Under the pieces are notes generated by a model, which saw nothing but the letters and a program-made list of their open reading frames with translations, did not search any database and had not been told where the DNA came from. The translations under genes were made by a program, and so were the position numbers. A stretch of 64,000 bases of DNA from Strigops habroptila. Lineage: Eukaryota; Chordata; Aves; Psittaciformes; Psittacidae. Below, piece by piece: positions 38,201-63,414 of the stretch. Positions within the stretch are counted from its first letter, which is position 1, and each line of letters opens with the position of its first letter. The stretch covers positions 1,456,719 through 1,520,718 of the forward strand of contig NC_044288.2 in NCBI RefSeq assembly GCF_004027225.2, written 5' to 3'.

Positions 38201-39502
38201 TTTAGAAATCAGAAAGAGGAGGAAGAAGAACAAGATAAGGATAAAAATGAGCAGAGTTATTTGAAAGACAGTTTTGACGTAAGCAAGCAGAACGGGAAGC
38301 CGTTAAAAGCGAAAAGAACTAGCAAAAGTAGAGAAAAGCATTTGATGAATTTCAAAACAAAGGAGGAAGCCCTGCAGATGTGCAAAGAGAAGTCTAACCA
38401 GACCCAGTACCCTTGCATGGTTCAGGGATGTTTGTCTGTTGTCAAATTGGAAAGCAGCATAGTGAGGCACTACAAGCGCACGCATCAGATGACCAATATG
38501 TATATAGAGCAACGGCTTCAGAAGCTTGTTGTCTGTGTTAAGTGTGGCATCATGATTGAGAAGCAGCCCTGCTCCGACGCGGCTTCAAGCTCGGATAAAA
38601 AAGGTGTAGATGTTCCTCCAGAGGATAAACCAGCTAATCCTGAGCCTGTGCAGGAAAGTGAGAAACCTCTTGTTCCAAATACTGACTGTGAACCTCAAGA
38701 TGTAAGCAATGAAGACCAAAAAAGACTTCCATCGAGTAATGTGAGTTTTGATGCCAGTGCCTTTGTGTATTCAGGCACTTTAAAATGTAACCACAGTTCA
38801 GAGAACACCTCTTTTGAAGAGCATAACATCAGGGAGACAGTTACGTGTAAAACTGAAGATCTTTCTGAAAAGAGTGAAAAAGAGACTAGCTCGCTCTTGT
38901 CTGGTTTACAATTAGAGTTGCCAAGAAAGACAGACCCAGAAGGAAGTCAACATAGTGCAGTTAGTCAGACGACAAAAAGAAATGTACTTTGTGCTACAAA
39001 AGACAAATTCCATAAGCCTCCAGTGTCCAAACCATTTGATTTAAAGACATTTAAACCAATGGGATTTGAGTCTTCATTTTTGAAATTTATTCAGGAAAGT
39101 GAGGGAAAAGATGACGATGATGATGACGATTTTGAGGAGGTGGTAGAATGGGAATCTACTGAGCAGTTGCCAGTAGATAAAACCTTGAAAAAAGAGGAAG
39201 ACAATCAAGGGGAGACACCAGTAAACAACTTTGTAGAGGACAAAAATGTAATCATAACCCCAAATAGCCATGAGCAGCTAACAGAAATCCAGCCCCTGTT
39301 GTCAGAGTCATCATCTGCCCCTTCTTTAGAAAATCTGAGGGCGATCTTGGACAAGGCACTAACGGACTGTGGAGACCTTGCCTTAAAACAGCTGCATTAC
39401 TTACGACCAGTAGTTGTTCTTGAAAGATCCAAGTTTTCCACCCCCCTCATAGACTTATTTCCAACAAAAAAGGCAGATGAGCTTTGTGTAGGAAGTACAT
39501 AA
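7783..39502 (+). CDS. RLF: RLF, rearranged L-myc fusion zinc-finger protein (complete)
   Basis: Nuclear C2H2 zinc-finger protein thought to act on chromatin and transcription (family knowledge). Eight exons join in frame: 7783-7935, 13556-13710, 19035-19116, 24529-24661, 27483-27685, 29596-29732, 32254-32395, 34769-39502 (TAA), giving 1912 aa against about 1914 in human. The helical N-terminal third (about residues 1-480) has no fingers. Fingers follow at about residues 527-577 (2), 647-800 (5), 937, 1125, 1170, 1316, 1367, 1410, 1447 and 1550, mostly separated by long acidic or Ser-rich linkers. An Asp run (seven Asp) lies near 39111-39131. The C-terminus [15 protein letters not shown] and DELCVGS matches the family. 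The start chosen gives MAD as in human; an in-frame ATG lies 20 codons upstream at 7723. Confidence 0.95.
9063..9345 (-). mobile_element. CR1 LINE fragment in RLF intron 1
   Basis: Begins with CATAGAATCATAGAATGG (reverse of the CR1 3' terminus), then CACCTTAAGATCATCCAG and GGCCTTGAACACTGCCAGGG. Same young type as the copy at 27871. Confidence 0.9.
12949..13174. repeat. direct repeat, left copy (226 bp)
   Basis: Identical by eye to 14482-14708 apart from a T/G homopolymer difference (near 13132-13145, against 14664-14679). It is not CR1 and does not otherwise occur in the window. It lies 382 bp upstream of RLF exon 2. Confidence 0.9.
14482..14708. repeat. direct repeat, right copy (227 bp)
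   Basis: Second copy, offset 1533 bp from the left copy and 772 bp downstream of RLF exon 2. Breakpoints are sharp: TTTTGTTCGAAG at the left, AATCAACA at the right. Flanks are unrelated. Confidence 0.9.
17311..17463 (-). mobile_element. CR1 LINE fragment in RLF intron 2
   Basis: CACAGAATCACAGAATGGTT, then GGAAGAGACCTTAAGGATCA and CTCCCCTGCCATGG, a reversed CR1 3' end, cut off after CATCCATAGCTTCCCTG. Confidence 0.88.
18698..18744. repeat. 23/24-bp tandem duplication
   Basis: Two adjacent units ending in TTAGGATTCTATT (18698-18720 and 18721-18744) that differ by one substitution and one indel. Confidence 0.7.
19469..19592 (+). mobile_element. CR1 LINE, 3' end fragment
   Basis: TCATGGTTTAGTGGTGGACTT, CTTGGTGATCTTAAAGGTC and TTCCAATCTAAATGATTCTAT, the CR1 3' end in forward orientation. 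Same subfamily as 47100-47745. Confidence 0.88.
21560..22120 (-). mobile_element. old CR1 ORF2 (reverse transcriptase) remnant
   Basis: The minus strand preserves [20 protein letters not shown], resembling the DWKxA-NYRPVSLTS region at the start of CR1 reverse transcriptases, and further degraded RT sequence follows. Frames are broken. It is much older than the other CR1 pieces here. Confidence 0.6.
22706..22740. repeat. two overlapping perfect hairpins with GATA loops
   Basis: 22706-22725 has arms ATCCTACA and TGTAGGAT around GATA. 22721-22740 has arms AGGATACA and TGTATCCT around GATA. They share AGGAT (22721-22725), so only one can form at a time. Confidence 0.75.
24662..27482. other. RLF intron 4
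   Basis: 2.8 kb. It contains one CR1 with a piece of RT coding sequence (26373-26820). No other feature recognised. Confidence 0.8.
26373..26820 (+). mobile_element. CR1 LINE with truncated ORF2 and 3' end
   Basis: The forward frame from 26373 reads [10 protein letters not shown] and [14 protein letters not shown], a conserved CR1 reverse transcriptase block just before the catalytic motif. It then jumps to 3' untranslated CR1 sequence ending GATCCCTTCCAACTTGAGAC. Most of ORF2 is missing, so this is an inactive, internally deleted copy. Confidence 0.85.
27686..29595. other. RLF intron 5
   Basis: 1.9 kb, about one third of it a reversed CR1 (27871-28512). Donor is GAG/GTTAGT. Nothing else recognised. 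Confidence 0.8.
27871..28512 (-). mobile_element. CR1 LINE, about 640 bp
   Basis: Begins ATTCATAGAATCATAGAACA, runs through GGCCTTGAACACTGCCAGGG, AAGAACTTCTTCCTTATATC, and ends near ATGCAGCCCAGGGTACGGCTGG. The longest reversed CR1 in RLF. Confidence 0.92.
29733..32253. other. RLF intron 6
   Basis: 2.5 kb. A forward CR1 3' end at 31850-32009 lies 245 bp before exon 7. Nothing else recognised. Confidence 0.8.
31850..32009 (+). mobile_element. CR1 LINE, 3' end fragment
   Basis: GTTCAAGGCCAGGTTGGACA, GGAGCAACCTGCTCTAGTGG, then GGTCCCTTCAACCCC and GATTCTATGATTG. Same subfamily as the pair at 43884 and 62800. Confidence 0.9.
32396..34768. other. RLF intron 7
   Basis: 2.4 kb of AT-rich, repeat-poor intron. 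I see no recognisable element. Confidence 0.75.
34769..39502 (+). CDS. RLF: RLF terminal exon 8 with the zinc-finger array
   Basis: One uninterrupted 4734-bp exon, 1577 codons plus TAA, encoding 82 percent of the protein. The open frame continues 30 codons upstream to an ATG at 34679, but those codons are intron: the acceptor TTAAACAG ends at 34768 and joins exon 7 in frame at GCAGAAGAAGCAGG. All fingers recognised in RLF lie here. There is no frameshift or internal stop. Confidence 0.93.
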   Translation, partial: AEEAGLAVSVLLCVRALQIRSNGSDEMKTSVCKTIACLLPEDLEVRRACQLTEFLLEPTLSGFNVLEELYMQPDQKFDEENALVPNSLRCELLLALKAYWPFDPEFWDWKTLKRHCLKLLGKAASDSEDDASCNMSVNETDMLETFFSDYEESKEHKYYDGKDTMNHPKEKVRVKKPIGSSERYQRWLQYKFFCVLCKRECIEARILHHSKMHMEDGVYTCPVCTKKFKRKELFVPHVMEHVKMPPSRTHRPKKKIILKKERSPQKITASSSPPPACQEKSHQLPESFDNDTHEYVTFSQLENCQLQDRDIYPCPGTDCSRVFKQFKYLSVHLKAEHQNNDENAKHYLDMKNRREKCAFCRRHFMTSFHLREHERVHCGPQPYMCVSMDCYARFGSVNELLNHKQTHDDLRYKCELNGCNIVFSDLGQLYHHEAQHFRDASYTCNFFGCKKFYYSKSEFQNHLAVHNIEVSNGEVKQVKLEEPVSKDKCSYLPESQLLEQSENSNLNDNLDPSGSQEIPQIKEEALSDSEDLDSESNCSLHSGDHRSDAAVNQGKVSPLLIETTAHHQSVPGFLMSQEGVFHPADVKQQCSNVAVCFDGKRISCGFEGCCSTHKNTRSMQKHLRRVHPYNFKGKRNMEMKTKDFLNLLTEAQDGKSPTDINTQLSHNSDTNADSPESAYCTVDAKGSNGLKEEACPSSPETSFYDSSKDSNIEDNMLELMLGLKHLSLKNSNIQNSSRYKPFLGSLQSCSSRDAKCPESVDETTSKFQLQEQQDNLPSQYLTQLAAKPFFCECQGCTCEFVTREALLMHYVRKHNYSKEMVLQLNMFQHRYSPFKCHICQRSFTRKTHLRIHYKNKHQIGSERAAHKVCSNEKFDHVGLCTDDAHKGSTVPAPVCATSVEFRERSNPSEQPCHPKKEDCSSETDLESNEETDNNVSRKTSNIASLDSHREELEARQGRGSKRTVAKGNLCYILHKYHKPFHCIHKSCNSAFTNQKGLIRHYRTVHQYNKEQLCLERDKARKKRELVKCKKIFACKHKDCGKRFLCSKALAKHCSDFHNEHFEDQKLLSEAESARFACNQPHCPAAFCTFNKLKRHLIDEHASEEKLNKDFEIHCDLNGCDRIFTNYSHYSQHVYFRHSEYYDSLFRNQKEEEEEQDKDKNEQSYLKDSFDVSKQNGKPLKAKRTSKSREKHLMNFKTKEEALQMCKEKSNQTQYPCMVQGCLSVVKLESSIVRHYKRTHQMTNMYIEQRLQKLVVCVKCGIMIEKQPCSDAASSSDKKGVDVPPEDKPANPEPVQESEKPLVPNTDCEPQDVSNEDQKRLPSSNVSFDASAFVYSGTLKCNHSSENTSFEEHNIRETVTCKTEDLSEKSEKETSSLLSGLQLELPRKTDPEGSQHSAVSQTTKRNVLCATKDKFHKPPVSKPFDLKTFKPMGFESSFLKFIQESEGKDDDDDDDFEEVVEWESTEQLPVDKTLKKEEDNQGETPVNNFVEDKNVIITPNSHEQLTEIQPLLSESSSAPSLENLRAILDKALTDCGDLALKQLHYLRPVVVLERSKFSTPLIDLFPTKKADELCVGST

Positions 39503-39892
39503 GTAGTTTTGCTTAGAGCAGATTGCCTCCACTACTGCTATACGGGGAGAACTTCAAATTAGAACAGTAATTGTTACAGTACACACTGTTTAGGTTAGTT
39601 TAGACTGTTTAATTCCATGAATGTATAATATCTGTCAAAAGTATTGGCCAAGTTAATTTAGCTCCCCATTTTTTTCAATGAACTATGCTGATTTTGGTGC
39701 TATTTAACACATCAGAATACTGGGGGCTTCCTCTTGAAGAGTAAATGTGCATGATTGTATATGGAACAAGTACTAGGGTACCAGGGTTTGGGGGGCGATG
39801 GAGTTATTACTTGACTTGAATGTGCACCCTAGGGTGCTTTGTGTAACATATTGTACACTACAGCATCTTATATTTTTTGAGTTATGAGTTTC

Positions 39893-39898
39893 AATAAA
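39893..39898 (+). terminator. RLF polyadenylation signal
   Basis: AATAAA 391 bp after the stop, followed by T-rich TTTTTCACCCATTTGTTT. This implies a short 3' UTR of about 0.4 kb. Confidence 0.75.
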
Positions 39899-41283
39899 TT
39901 ACAGTTTTTCACCCATTTGTTTACTGTACAGTAAATCTTTAATGTCGTTTACTTGTAATTGAATTTGGGACCATTCTGAGTGCATTGGACAATGTTGCTT
40001 AAGTTTTATGCATTTGTAGATAATTTATCAGACTGAAACAGTATAGATAAAGTAAAGTATTATTTTATCACATTCTCTGTGCTTTTTTCAGACTTGAATT
40101 ATAATGAGTACAGGTAGAAAGCACTTGTCACTTAGAGATGGGAGAGTCCTAGTTACGTTTGAAGGGAGAAGATGCTTCTGAGACTGTGGCACAAAAGGGT
40201 TTGAAGAGCGGTGCCAGACTTCCAGAGAGTCGTGTCACATCAAAGTGTCAGTGCACATTTCGGGTTCCCTGGTTAGCTCTTTTGATAACGAATAAACCAG
40301 CTGGAAGATTCACCAGAGGAGTAATCTGATATTTTACCATCTGTTTCTTGTTTTTCTGTGTCTCATTTCTTGTCGTACTTCTGGATGCATCATGAGGCCC
40401 AGGGTCGGTTTCCCCTGGGAGTGGTATTTTCTAATCTCCCATTAGTGAGGATGCTAATGACCAAGGAGCAATCACCAGCAAGTCTTCTTGCAAATATCCA
40501 TCTTCTCCAGTGTAACTGACAGTACACCTCTCTGCCTGTTCTGACATGAACATAGGAATGGGCTCACTTACAATTCATTGTCAAAAGCCACAATTCAAAA
40601 TGCAGGTGTTTTGGAGGTACCATGTGTCCTTGTAGTGTGAGTAACAAACAAAATAAAATACACAGTGGTGCAGCCTTGCTACTCCTGTTGGAGCATAGCT
40701 TCCTCCTTCCTTGCCACAAAATAATACAAAATTATACAGTCCTGCTGTGCTTAAGCTGAGTATTAAAATTCTTCAGTGTTCAGCTTTCCTATTAAAAAAC
40801 CTAATCCTGCCACTTGTTGTATAAACAAATTTGCATATGAAGCATGAATTTTATGACCACACAGAGTGGTCACGTGTGAAACTTCCAGTTCCTCAAAGGT
40901 AACTTGCTCTTACTAAGTAAGAGTTGCTCATACTTGTAAACTACCACCACTATACACACGGCAAGCTTTTGCAGATTACATCTCTGAAGTATTCTCTAGA
41001 CCCTGGCGAGGGCGAGTTGGCTGCTGTGTTAAATTGCTGTGTGCAGGACAGGATAGAGATAGACATCACTTCTGTCTGTCAGGTATGGAGACAGTTCCTG
41101 CTCTATTCTTCAGTCCAAGAGTTGTATTTAGGAAGTGGTGAGCGGGTTTTCCTCAGTGGTCAGCCACAACAAGCATCTTGGAGGCGTTTTCCTCTGGTGA
41201 TGTGGCATTCCGGGCACAACTGGGATTTTTAATACAGTGCTCTCAAGTTGTATTCACATTTCTTTTGAAAGATACCAACCACA

Positions 41284-41362
41284 GTCATAGAATGGTTTGG
41301 CTTGAATGGGACCTTCAAAGCTCATCTAGTCCAACCCCCCTGCAATGAGCAGGAACATCTAC
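41284..41362 (-). mobile_element. CR1 LINE, short 3' end fragment
   Basis: AGTCATAGAATGGTTTGGCTT, then CTCATCTAGTCCAACCCCCC, a reversed CR1 tip of about 80 bp. Confidence 0.85.
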
Positions 41363-42530
41363 TTCCTAGTTATAGAAATAATGTCTTGCATGTTTCAGAT
41401 ACCGACAATGTGTTTAGTCTTTGACCTCCACTTCTTCATCGCCAGCACGCACTACCCTCTCAGCAAGGTGATGATGGATGTTACACCATCCACATGACAC
41501 AGTTTGAATGCACATGCTGATTTCTTGGGCTCATTTATCTGATCTTTCTAATTGCCTAGCATGGGTGGGTATCAGGAAAGGAGGCCTCAGAAGGATGTGT
41601 CCCCAGTACTGCTGTGGCAAGCTCTGGATTTCAGCAGCATCTATTGCTGTCTTCACTTAACGTTACAGTACCAAATATGAAGTGTTTTGACTCAAATATT
41701 TGATTCCTTGTAGGGCTCTATATCTTTCTAACTCCCAAGATATTTCATTTTTATCTGGTTCATGCCTTCAGAATGATCCGGGTTAGGCAAAAACCATGAC
41801 AAGAAAGGCTTAAAGTATTTTAACACTGATGAGTTCTTTGGTCCTTACTACAAAAGCATGTAAATGTGTGAGCACAGGAAGTGAGAGAGGGAGAGAAGGG
41901 CGCTGGTGCTCTGCTGTTGATGGCAGTGCTGACACAAGCCAGCTTTAAAAGCTCACAGAGGTGCCTGAGGCAGTAAATGTTGCTACCAGAAGGGTTCTCT
42001 CCTTCTCCTCCGTTCCCAGCTGTAATCTGCTGTTTCATTTGTGTCTGGCAAATGAAATAGCTCTGGCACTTACACTTTTTAACTCCTTGAAACATTAGCA
42101 AACTAACCCAGCAATAGCAACGTACAATTGAGTACCTCTCTACCATTACAGTGCAAGGAAATAGGGTTGCAATTCAAAGATGCAAGTTATTAATGCTATT
42201 GGGGCTGCAACTAGTGTAAGAGATGCATATCCCATTCGGATGCCCTCGCATCCCTGCTCAGGCCTTGCTCAGGCTCAGTATCGTGGCATCTCTCATTACC
42301 CCAATTTCCCAAACTCCATATGTCAGTCCCCTAAGCAGGCTTCTCTGCTAGATTCTGGTCTCTGTACTCCAATTTTCTTCCTGAGCTTGTTTTCCATCTT
42401 GTCTTCCCTTACAAAAGCAACCTCAGGCTTCATCTCCTTACCTACAAGTACAGGTCCACCCCTTGCTTACTCAGTGACAACAGAATCACCAAAAAAAACC
42501 AGCTCAGACTTGAATCACATTCTTCCCAAT

Positions 42531-42636
42531 TGTCCTGGGTTCAGAGGTAGCAGTTATTTTTCTCCTTCCGAGCAGCTGGGGCACTGCTGTGAACGGCTCC
42601 TGGTGCTGAGCTACTGACTGGGCTTAAACCACAACA
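42531..42636 (+). mobile_element. short, internally deleted solo LTR (avian ERV type)
   Basis: Begins TGTCCTGGGTTCAG and ends GGGCTTAAACCACAACA, the ends I associate with a common avian ERV LTR. At 106 bp it is far shorter than a complete LTR. TG...CA ends are present; I see no clear target-site duplication. Confidence 0.5.
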
Positions 42637-43883
42637 CTAATGTGAATGTGCCCGGCTGTGCTTGCCAGTGGTCCCTTCTGCCCCCAGTTTCTTCCACTAT
42701 AAACTACCATCGTCTGTCACACGAGAAAATGACTGCTGTGCACCAAGGTATCGCTGTCCCAGCTCATCCCTCTGGATGGTCTTAGCTGCTGCTGGTCGCT
42801 GTGGCAGATCTCCTGCGGCTTGACCAGGAGGGGCCAATTACTTTGAATTCTTCCCTGTTTTAAAAAAGGAAAGAACCCACATCCTGGGAATTCCCATGCA
42901 GCACTATCTGTCTGTCTGCAATGGGAAGTCCCAGAGCAAGCAGCCAAACGAATGACTCTGTGGAACACATGCTCTGCCAGACTCATTTATTTTAAAAAGG
43001 ACTTAACAGAGCTTCCTCTAGAGGAGTCAGTGATACTGCATTGCAAGACTTACCAATAGGCACCCCTTCTGGGGAGGGCAAGGAGGAGAAACCCATCCAT
43101 CTATCCCTGCAATTTGGTGTGGAATTCTCATCCCCCGCTTAGGTACTAACCCCGGGTACCTTTATACCTTGTTACCTGTAATTGCACAAGGTGCTGCGTG
43201 TTGGACTGTGGCCAAACATTCTGTTCCTTGTGGCCACGTGGTACTTGGCAGCAGTTGTTGGTAACCATTTCTTGCACAATCTTGCAGAGTCCTTGCGCTG
43301 GGGCCATGCTAACAGCAGAACAGCGGCACGACGCAGCTTCTGCCCCACTTCATGTTCCTCCCCAGTTCCACCACAGCACAAACCACCAGACCTCTGCCTG
43401 GTTTCCGCGCCTGTTGCGGTCACCCTGGGCCCTGCCGCTCACCTTGACCTTTTGCATTTTCTCCACTGTTTTTATGCTTCCAACAAATTCACTATGAGAG
43501 GTTCTATGGATGCTACATGCTCCTAGCAAGTGCTTGGGCAAGTTCAGAAGTGTACTGAAGTCAGCACACTTAAGTAGGCAGCTGATCAGAGTCACTTGGG
43601 AACTGAAGTTTGCCCTTGCCTGATCAAATCTATTCCATCGCTGTCAAGCCACTCCTCTGCCCCTTCTAGGGAGAGGCGATGGGATTGTTGCTCCACAAGC
43701 TGGAGCTGTTGTGTACACTGTCAGTGTTATCTCTGTGATTCAGGTTGCAGGAGACCTGGTGCATGTAAAGTACAGAATTACAAGGGTAAATATTTATCCA
43801 TGCTCACGAAGTGACTCAGACAAATTGGGGCTTCCTGAATATGGTTTTACACAGGGTTCTTCTGCCCTTCAAATTACTGAATG

Positions 43884-44312
43884 ACAGACTGGTTTGGGTT
43901 GGAAGGGACCTTAAAGCTCATCCAGTTCCAGCCCCCTGCCATGGGCAGGGACACGTTCCACTAGAGCAGGTTGCTCCAAGCCCCGGTGTCCAACCTGGCC
44001 TTGAACACTGCCAGGGATGGGGCAGCCACAGCTTCTCTGGGCACCCTGTGCCAGCGCCTCAGCACCCTCCCAGGGAAGAGCTTCTGCCTCAGAGCTCATC
44101 TCAATCTCCCCTCTGGCAGGTTAAAGCCATTCCCCTTGGCCTGTCCCTCCATCCCTTGTCCAAAGCCCCTCTCCAGGTTTCCTGGAGCCCCTTTAGGCAC
44201 TGGAGCTGCTCTAAGGTCTCCCCTTCAGGAGCCTTCTCTGCTCCAGGCTGACCCAGCCCAGCTCTCTCAGCCTGTCCCCAGAGCAGAGATGCACCATGCC
44301 CTGACTCATCAC
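43884..44312 (-). mobile_element. CR1 LINE, young copy before the ZMPSTE24 promoter
   Basis: Reversed CR1 from GACAGACTGGTTTGGGTTGG to CAGCCTGTCCCCAGAGCAG. Nearly identical over about 430 bp to the reverse complement of the copy at 62800-63410. Confidence 0.92.
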
Positions 44313-44535
44313 TGACACTCATGGTTCTGATCTCTAATCACAGTAAAACTTTGCAAAACAACTGTATTTCTGCACCATTCTCGCTGCTCGGTCCCCAGGC
44401 CATGCCTCCCCTCACACCGGGCCCACCGGCGGCCTCTTCCCACCTCCCCTCAGGGCCCGGCCCCGCCCCTCCCGCGGCTCCTCCGGGCGCCAGGCGGCGC
44501 CGCAGCGTGCGGAAGCGCGGGAGCGGCGCGGGGCC

Positions 44536-60554
<16,019 letters not shown>

Positions 60555-61087
60555 CAGGAATCTTTGCTGGTTCAGAGACAGTGCTTCCATCTCAGAAGCA
60601 AAGTTCAGAGCTGCATTTTAATTTCTTTTTTTAAATGGATGATGCCAATTAAGTGCAATGTTAACAGCACCACACATCTGAGAATCCTGAAACAGGTATT
60701 AAATTATAAATGACTTTTTTTAACAAAAAACAAAACTGTGGAAATTTAGAAGTACTGGGTGAAAGACCTCCCCCCCCCCCCCTGGTTTTTATCTCTATAT
60801 CATAGAATAGACTTGTAAAGGGAGGAAAACAGAAGTACAGACTTCAAAGCACCTATTTTTCAGTTTGTGTATGCCTTGAACGTTGCTTTTGATCTTTTTC
60901 CCATTCCCAGCATTCTGTGAACTTTCCCAGGCTGAACCCTCTTCACAATGAAGAGGGTTTGAACGACTTGATTTCTTGTATAACACTGCTTGTACTCGCC
61001 AGTCACTGTTCTGTGTTTTAAAAAGTTGAATGCAAGTACAGGCCGGCCTCCTTGGGTTCATGTCTGTCATAATTCAAAATGCTACTT

Positions 61088-61093
61088 AATAAA
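61088..61093 (+). terminator. ZMPSTE24 polyadenylation signal
   Basis: AATAAA 534 bp after the stop, followed by a TCTCTGAAGTGTGGG stretch. Further AATAAA sites lie at about 62078 and 62093 and could give longer transcripts. Confidence 0.6.
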
Positions 61094-62799
61094 ACCTCCT
61101 TTCTCTGAAGTGTGGGAAGAAGGATGAATTACAGCTGAAGAAACGTGCCACGGCTTCCTTGAAAAGGAGCCCTAGTCAGTATTTAGTAGCATTATAGTGG
61201 GATTAGGTTCCTCCTCCACTGTGCTGCTGGGGGTGTGGAAGGATGTTGTGGGGAAGCGAAACAGGACCCATATGTTAGAAAAAGTTGCTAGTTCTCAGTT
61301 GTTCTCCCTTTGGCCTGTGAGCAGAACCGTTAACAGCTTTTCCATACCTCAGTTCCTCCAGTTCTGTTGTCCTTTGCCTAAATTTTCGGTGTATATGGAA
61401 GCATCAAGTCTGTCAGAGCCAAACTTTCATTCTGAGGTTTGTCGTCTGCTCCATGGAGGGTTTTCCATGAATATGAATCCAACTAAAAGAGCAGTGCTGG
61501 AATACTTAGAAAATATTCCTTGATGTTGTTCTGGTATAAATAGCCCAAGACACAGTTTATTCATACACGTCAGCAAAGGACAAAGTGAATAGTGGCGGAA
61601 ATGGCTTCTGCATTGATGACCTTGGATTTTTCTGGTGAAAGATGGAATTAAATTTACTCGTTAAAAATGAACTATAAATTTGTATGTGCCCTACAACTGT
61701 TTTGGACCAGACTGAATGCAAATACTTCACATAAACCCCAGATTTGTGCGTCTGTGATAAATGAAAAAGTTCTGCTCAGCTCTGTACAAAGAGAGAAGTT
61801 GAAGCCAATTCCCATTGTTTCAGATGTCAGAGTATTCTCAGAGACTTCACCATTAGCTTAAATTTACTTTTCTGATTATAGGGAAAAATGCCTTCTAAGA
61901 TAATGGGCATGATGATGTCTCAGGTGCAGCAAGATAAAGGATGTTGCTGGAAGCCCCTTATATGCCTTATTCTAACTGTTTATACCCTAGTGAATATGAA
62001 GCTAAACTATAGATGGGGACTTAGGAGACAGTTTTACAAATATGGGGAGCCAGTATTTGTCATGTTAACTGCACTTAATAAATGGCCCTTAAAAATAAAA
62101 GGATTAACTTGAATCTGTCAATTCAGAAGAGTAAATCAATGTGTCAAGTTTTGAGTTTGAGATGTTGGTTGGCGTAAACCTGTGGGAAGGATGTTAAATG
62201 TGCTCTGAAGAAACTATTTGTCTCATCCATTAGGTAAAACTAAGGCTCAAAAATGAATTTTGTGACTATTTCAAAAATTCAGCTTAGCGCAAATAAAAAG
62301 AGAGTAAAGTGGGATAATGGAGGAAATGCCACTTCCTATGGAAGTATGAAATACTTGAAATACTTAAGGCAGTGCAAACCAGCTTTATGACAAGGTGTGT
62401 GTCCTAGAATTAGCCACACCTCCCCTCTGGTCAGTGATCAGTTTTGAGGAGAGGCAAGAAAATTAGCAAGAGTGGGCTTTTGTCTTCTGTTACCTTTAGC
62501 TGATGTTCAGCTACTCAAGGCAAGAGCAGAAGGTTGCTGGCAGCACACTCCACACAGGTACCATGGGGCTGGTGAGCACTGACCGGTGGTGTCATGCCCA
62601 AAGCCTGATAACTCCAGCTTCCCATTCCCTGCCTTACCAGCTTTTCCTGATGGTGTAAATAGAAGCTTGAGAGAGGACATGGTGAAGAAAAGTCCCAGGC
62701 CTTAAAAGGAGACAGGAGGAGGACTAAAATTAGGATGTTCTATGGAAATGGGCACCAATGCCTGCCTTGCAGCAGTTTTGGTCCATTTTGAGTGTGTGC

Positions 62800-63410
62800 T
62801 TGCAGCCCACGCCCCCCCCGTGTGCAGTGTGAGCAGCAGATCAAGGGAGGGGATCCTGCCCCTCTGCTGTGCTCTGGGGAGACCCCCCTGCAGTCCTGAT
62901 CCAGCTCTGGGGCAACAGCACAAGAGGGATGTGGAGCTGCTGGAGCGAGGCCAGAGGAGGCCCCGGAGCTGCTGCGAGGGCTGGAGCAGCTCTGCTCTGG
63001 AGCCCAGGCTGAGAGAGCTGGGCTGGGGCAGCCTGGAGAAGAGAAGGCTCCTGAAGGGGAGACCTTAGAGCAGCTCCAGTGCCTAAAGGGGCTCCAGGAA
63101 ACCTGGAGAGGGGCTTTGGACAAGGGATGGAGGGACAGGCCAAGGGGAATGGCTTTAACCTGCCAGAGGGGAGATTGAGATGAGCTCTGAGGCAGAAGCT
63201 CTTCCCTGGGAGGGTGCTGAGGCGCTGGCACAGGGTGCCCAGAGAAGCTGTGGCTGCCCCATCCCTGGCAGTGTTCAAGGCCAGGTTGGACACAGGGGCT
63301 TGGAGCAACCTGCTCTAGTGGAAGGTGTCCCTGCCCGTGGCAGGGGTTGGAGCTGGATGAGCTTTAAGGTCCCTTCCAACCCAAACCAGGCGGGGGTTCG
63401 ATGACTCCAT
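62800..63410 (+). mobile_element. CR1 LINE, young copy before the KDM1A promoter
   Basis: Runs from the CACAAGAGGGATGTGGAGCT / TGGAGCGAGGCCAGAGGAGG region through GTTCAAGGCCAGGTTGGACA to GGTCCCTTCCAACCCAAACC. The left boundary is approximate. Confidence 0.9.
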
Positions 63411-63414
63411 GGCT

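Larger units (their letters stand above)
39503..44535. other. RLF-ZMPSTE24 intergenic region
   Basis: 5.0 kb. It holds the RLF 3' UTR (to about 39920), a short reversed CR1 (41284-41362), a short LTR (42531-42636), a reversed CR1 (43884-44312) and the start of the ZMPSTE24 CpG island. The mammalian neighbour TMCO2 is not recognisable here; the scattered open frames have no familiar features. Confidence 0.7.

Noticed and set aside
43971-44315. Open frames of about 70-150 codons on either strand in the 43.9-44.3 kb and 62.7-63.4 kb blocks
   Set aside because: They are reading frames of CR1 3' sequence, repeated almost unchanged in both copies, not genes.
60770-60782. C13 homopolymer in the ZMPSTE24 3' UTR
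   Set aside because: A simple repeat whose length is prone to sequencing error; no function suggested.
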